64,000 nucleotides of DNA from Sutcliffiella cohnii (GTDB lineage: Bacteria; Bacillota; Bacilli; Bacillales; Bacillaceae_I). Position 1 is the first letter of the stretch. Each line of letters begins with the position of its first letter. The notes beneath the pieces are model-generated. The model was not told where the DNA came from, made no database searches, and was given only the letters and a program-made list of their open reading frames with translations. The stretch lies in assembly GCF_002250055.1 (NCBI RefSeq), contig NZ_CP018866.1:2596501-2660500 (forward strand), read 5' to 3'. The translations under genes were made by a program, and so were the position numbers. Of the stretch, positions 62,757 to 64,000 are shown in pieces.

Positions 62757-63527
62757 TTATTTATTTAAAAAACTTTGAACAGCTTCATGGTGTTCATCTC
62801 GTGCCCATAACATAGCACAAGTATTAATTTCTTCAGCCATTCTTTCTTGAACATTGCTAAACACCCACTTTTTAATGAGAGCGCTTTTATAACTACGCAA
62901 AACATTAGCTGATTGTACAAGCTGGTTATCTATATATTCACTTTGTTGTTGACGGGTGCTTAAAGGTTGCATTGATTGAATAAAATGAAGATGTTTGGCC
63001 ATCTCTACATTATATATTTTACCTGAATATAATAAGGTTAAGGCGTCGGCGGGTTGAAGTTTTTCCATTAGCATTGTAGCTCCTCCCCAGCCAGTTGTAA
63101 TTCCTAAATTCCCTTGAACAAATCCTATCTTCACATTATTATGTAACGCTACTCTTATATCACACGCACTAGCAATTTCACATCCACCACCGACTGCGGT
63201 TCCGTTTAGTAAAGCAAATGTTGGGATAGGCAAGGTTAATAACTCATATAATATGTTACCCATTTTAGACAGCATGGAGTATGCTTCTTCTTTTGTTTTC
63301 AAGCGATGAAATACTGTTAAGTCTCCGCCTGAGCAAAAAGCTTTATCCCCTGTTCCTGTAATGACAAACCCTCTAATAGAGTCATTTGTTTTTGCAATCT
63401 GTATTGCCCTATTTAATTGTTCCATAACATCATAGTCAATAGCATTTCTTTTATCTGGTCTGTTAATAACGAACCATAAAAAATGATATTCATCAATATG
63501 TACGATTGTTTTATTAGTATTATCCAT
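62757..63527 (-). CDS. Crotonase-fold acyl-CoA protein (enoyl-CoA hydratase/isomerase family)
   Basis: The 256-residue product has the crotonase start FVINRPDKRNAIDYD, the oxyanion-hole region FCSGGDLTVFH and NGTAVGGGCEIASACDIRVA with one acidic residue (Glu) at the first active site. The usual second glutamate loop is replaced by FVQGNLGITTGWGGATML. That pattern resembles ethylmalonyl/methylmalonyl-CoA decarboxylases more than hydratases. The gene separates rpmF from gerR, an addition to the B. subtilis order. ATG follows AAGGGGG. Confidence 0.82.
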   Translation of the reverse strand: MDNTNKTIVHIDEYHFLWFVINRPDKRNAIDYDVMEQLNRAIQIAKTNDSIRGFVITGTGDKAFCSGGDLTVFHRLKTKEEAYSMLSKMGNILYELLTLPIPTFALLNGTAVGGGCEIASACDIRVALHNNVKIGFVQGNLGITTGWGGATMLMEKLQPADALTLLYSGKIYNVEMAKHLHFIQSMQPLSTRQQQSEYIDNQLVQSANVLRSYKSALIKKWVFSNVQERMAEEINTCAMLWARDEHHEAVQSFLNK

Positions 63528-63602
63528 CCCTACTATTCCCCCTTTTTACTTACTATAAGAAACATGATTGAACGAACACAAGTATGTATTTATAATTTTA
63601 CT

Positions 63603-63645
63603 TACACAAAAAGCACAAGACATTTGCCTTGTGCTTTTTTGTGTA
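63603..63645. terminator. Bidirectional terminator at the end of the ylbN-rpmF unit
   Basis: ACACAAAAAGCACAAG pairs with CTTGTGCTTTTTTGTGT across an eight-base loop, just after the rpmF stop. Confidence 0.88.
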
Positions 63646-63662
63646 AAGGATTTATATCCTCA

Positions 63663-63836
63663 TTATTTATTTACTACTTCTTTCCCTTTGTAAGTACCGC
63701 AAGCTTTACATACGCGGTGTGCTAATTTCGCTTCACCACAGCTTGGGCATGCTACCATACCAGGAACTTGTAGTTTAAAATGTGTACGACGTTTTCTTTT
63801 CGCAGTTTTAGACGTTCTTCTAAAAGGTACAGCCAT
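63663..63836 (-). CDS. rpmF: 50S ribosomal protein L32
   Basis: L32 is a small ribosomal protein of the large subunit. The 57-residue product [20 protein letters not shown] has CPSC and CKAC, the zinc-binding type of L32. ATG at 63836 follows AAGGAGGTGGG; the in-frame codon at 63869 is rejected. It is 45 bp after ylbN, the usual pair. Confidence 0.97.
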   Translation of the reverse strand: MAVPFRRTSKTAKRKRRTHFKLQVPGMVACPSCGEAKLAHRVCKACGTYKGKEVVNK

Positions 63837-63881
63837 TCTTCCCACCTCCTTAAAGAGTGTATCATTCATTTCCTTTTTTAG

Positions 63882-64000
63882 CTACTCATCTTTTTTTTCA
63901 AAGAATTTTGCTAGACCTGCTAATCTTGGATCAATTTTGTCTCCTTGTTCTTCTTCTTCAACAACACTCCAACCTTTACCAGATTGTGGTGCTGCACCTT
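63882..64000 (-). CDS. ylbN: DUF177/YceD family protein YlbN (3' end only)
   Basis: Only the last 39 codons are present; the gene continues past the window edge. The reading frame gives GWSVVEEEEQGDKIDPRLAG then LAKFFEKKDE and a TAG stop. DPRLA-x-LA-x-FF is the typical C-terminus of the YceD/DUF177 family. YceD proteins lie upstream of rpmF in most bacteria, and some relatives are linked to 23S rRNA or plastid ribosome assembly. Confidence 0.9.
   Translation of the reverse strand, partial: GAAPQSGKGWSVVEEEEQGDKIDPRLAGLAKFFEKKDE

Overview
The window is a low-GC, Gram-positive chromosome segment from a spore-forming member of the Bacillaceae. The gene order follows the Bacillus subtilis block from priA to ylbN almost gene for gene. 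It carries the sporulation genes spoIIGA, sigE, sigG, spoVD, spoVE and gerR, and the bacillithiol gene bshC. The genus cannot be fixed from the sequence alone. Every gene is on the minus strand except rqcH and ylbP, so transcription mostly runs from high to low coordinates.

Layout from low to high coordinate: (1) 1-8.3 kb: priA (cut by the window edge), coaBC, rpoZ, gmk, remA, yloC and the P-type calcium ATPase yloB. (2) 8.4-10.6 kb: a tandem structured repeat and rqcH (ribosome quality control). (3) 10.6-22.6 kb: the complete pyrimidine operon pyrR-pyrP-pyrB-pyrC-carA-carB-pyrK-pyrD-pyrF-pyrE. It has a strong promoter and three attenuator-type leaders, two of them with a perfect PyrR-binding sequence. 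(4) 22.6-31.5 kb: rluD, lspA, ileS with a T-box leader, divIVA and the ylmH-ylmG-sepF-ylmE-pgeF-ylmC set. (5) 32.1-53.6 kb: sigG, sigE, spoIIGA, then the division and cell wall (dcw) cluster ftsZ, ftsA, sbp, ylxX, ylxW, divIB, murB, spoVE, murD, mraY, murE, spoVD, pbpB, ftsL, rsmH, mraZ. murG is absent from its usual place between spoVE and murB. (6) 54-64 kb: bshC, a DUF3397 membrane protein, a ketopantoate reductase-like gene, a three-gene biotin-dependent acyl-CoA carboxylase operon, ylbP, gerR, a crotonase-fold gene, rpmF and the end of ylbN.

The genes join growth, envelope synthesis and sporulation. Lipid-linked precursors are built by the Mur enzymes and MraY. They are polymerised by SpoVE, PbpB and SpoVD at a septum organised by FtsZ, FtsA, SepF, DivIB, FtsL and DivIVA. 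Sporulation then uses the same region through SpoIIGA, SigE and SigG. Promoter-like sequences agree with this: a sigma-H type site before ftsA, and a 22-bp-spacer promoter with Spo0A-like boxes before spoIIGA.

The main unexplained content is intergenic. One dispersed family (A) of about 225-275 bp occurs seven times, always in the same orientation. It has terminal inverted repeats around TGAAAATAGG and a foldable GC-rich core. A second family (B) of about 155 bp occurs as a 2.4-copy tandem at 8.4 kb and as a single inverted copy inserted inside an A element at 57.4 kb. Two A copies have lost the core. Several A copies sit where B. subtilis has an extra gene or a continuous operon. They look like non-autonomous mobile elements; no transposase is present in the window.
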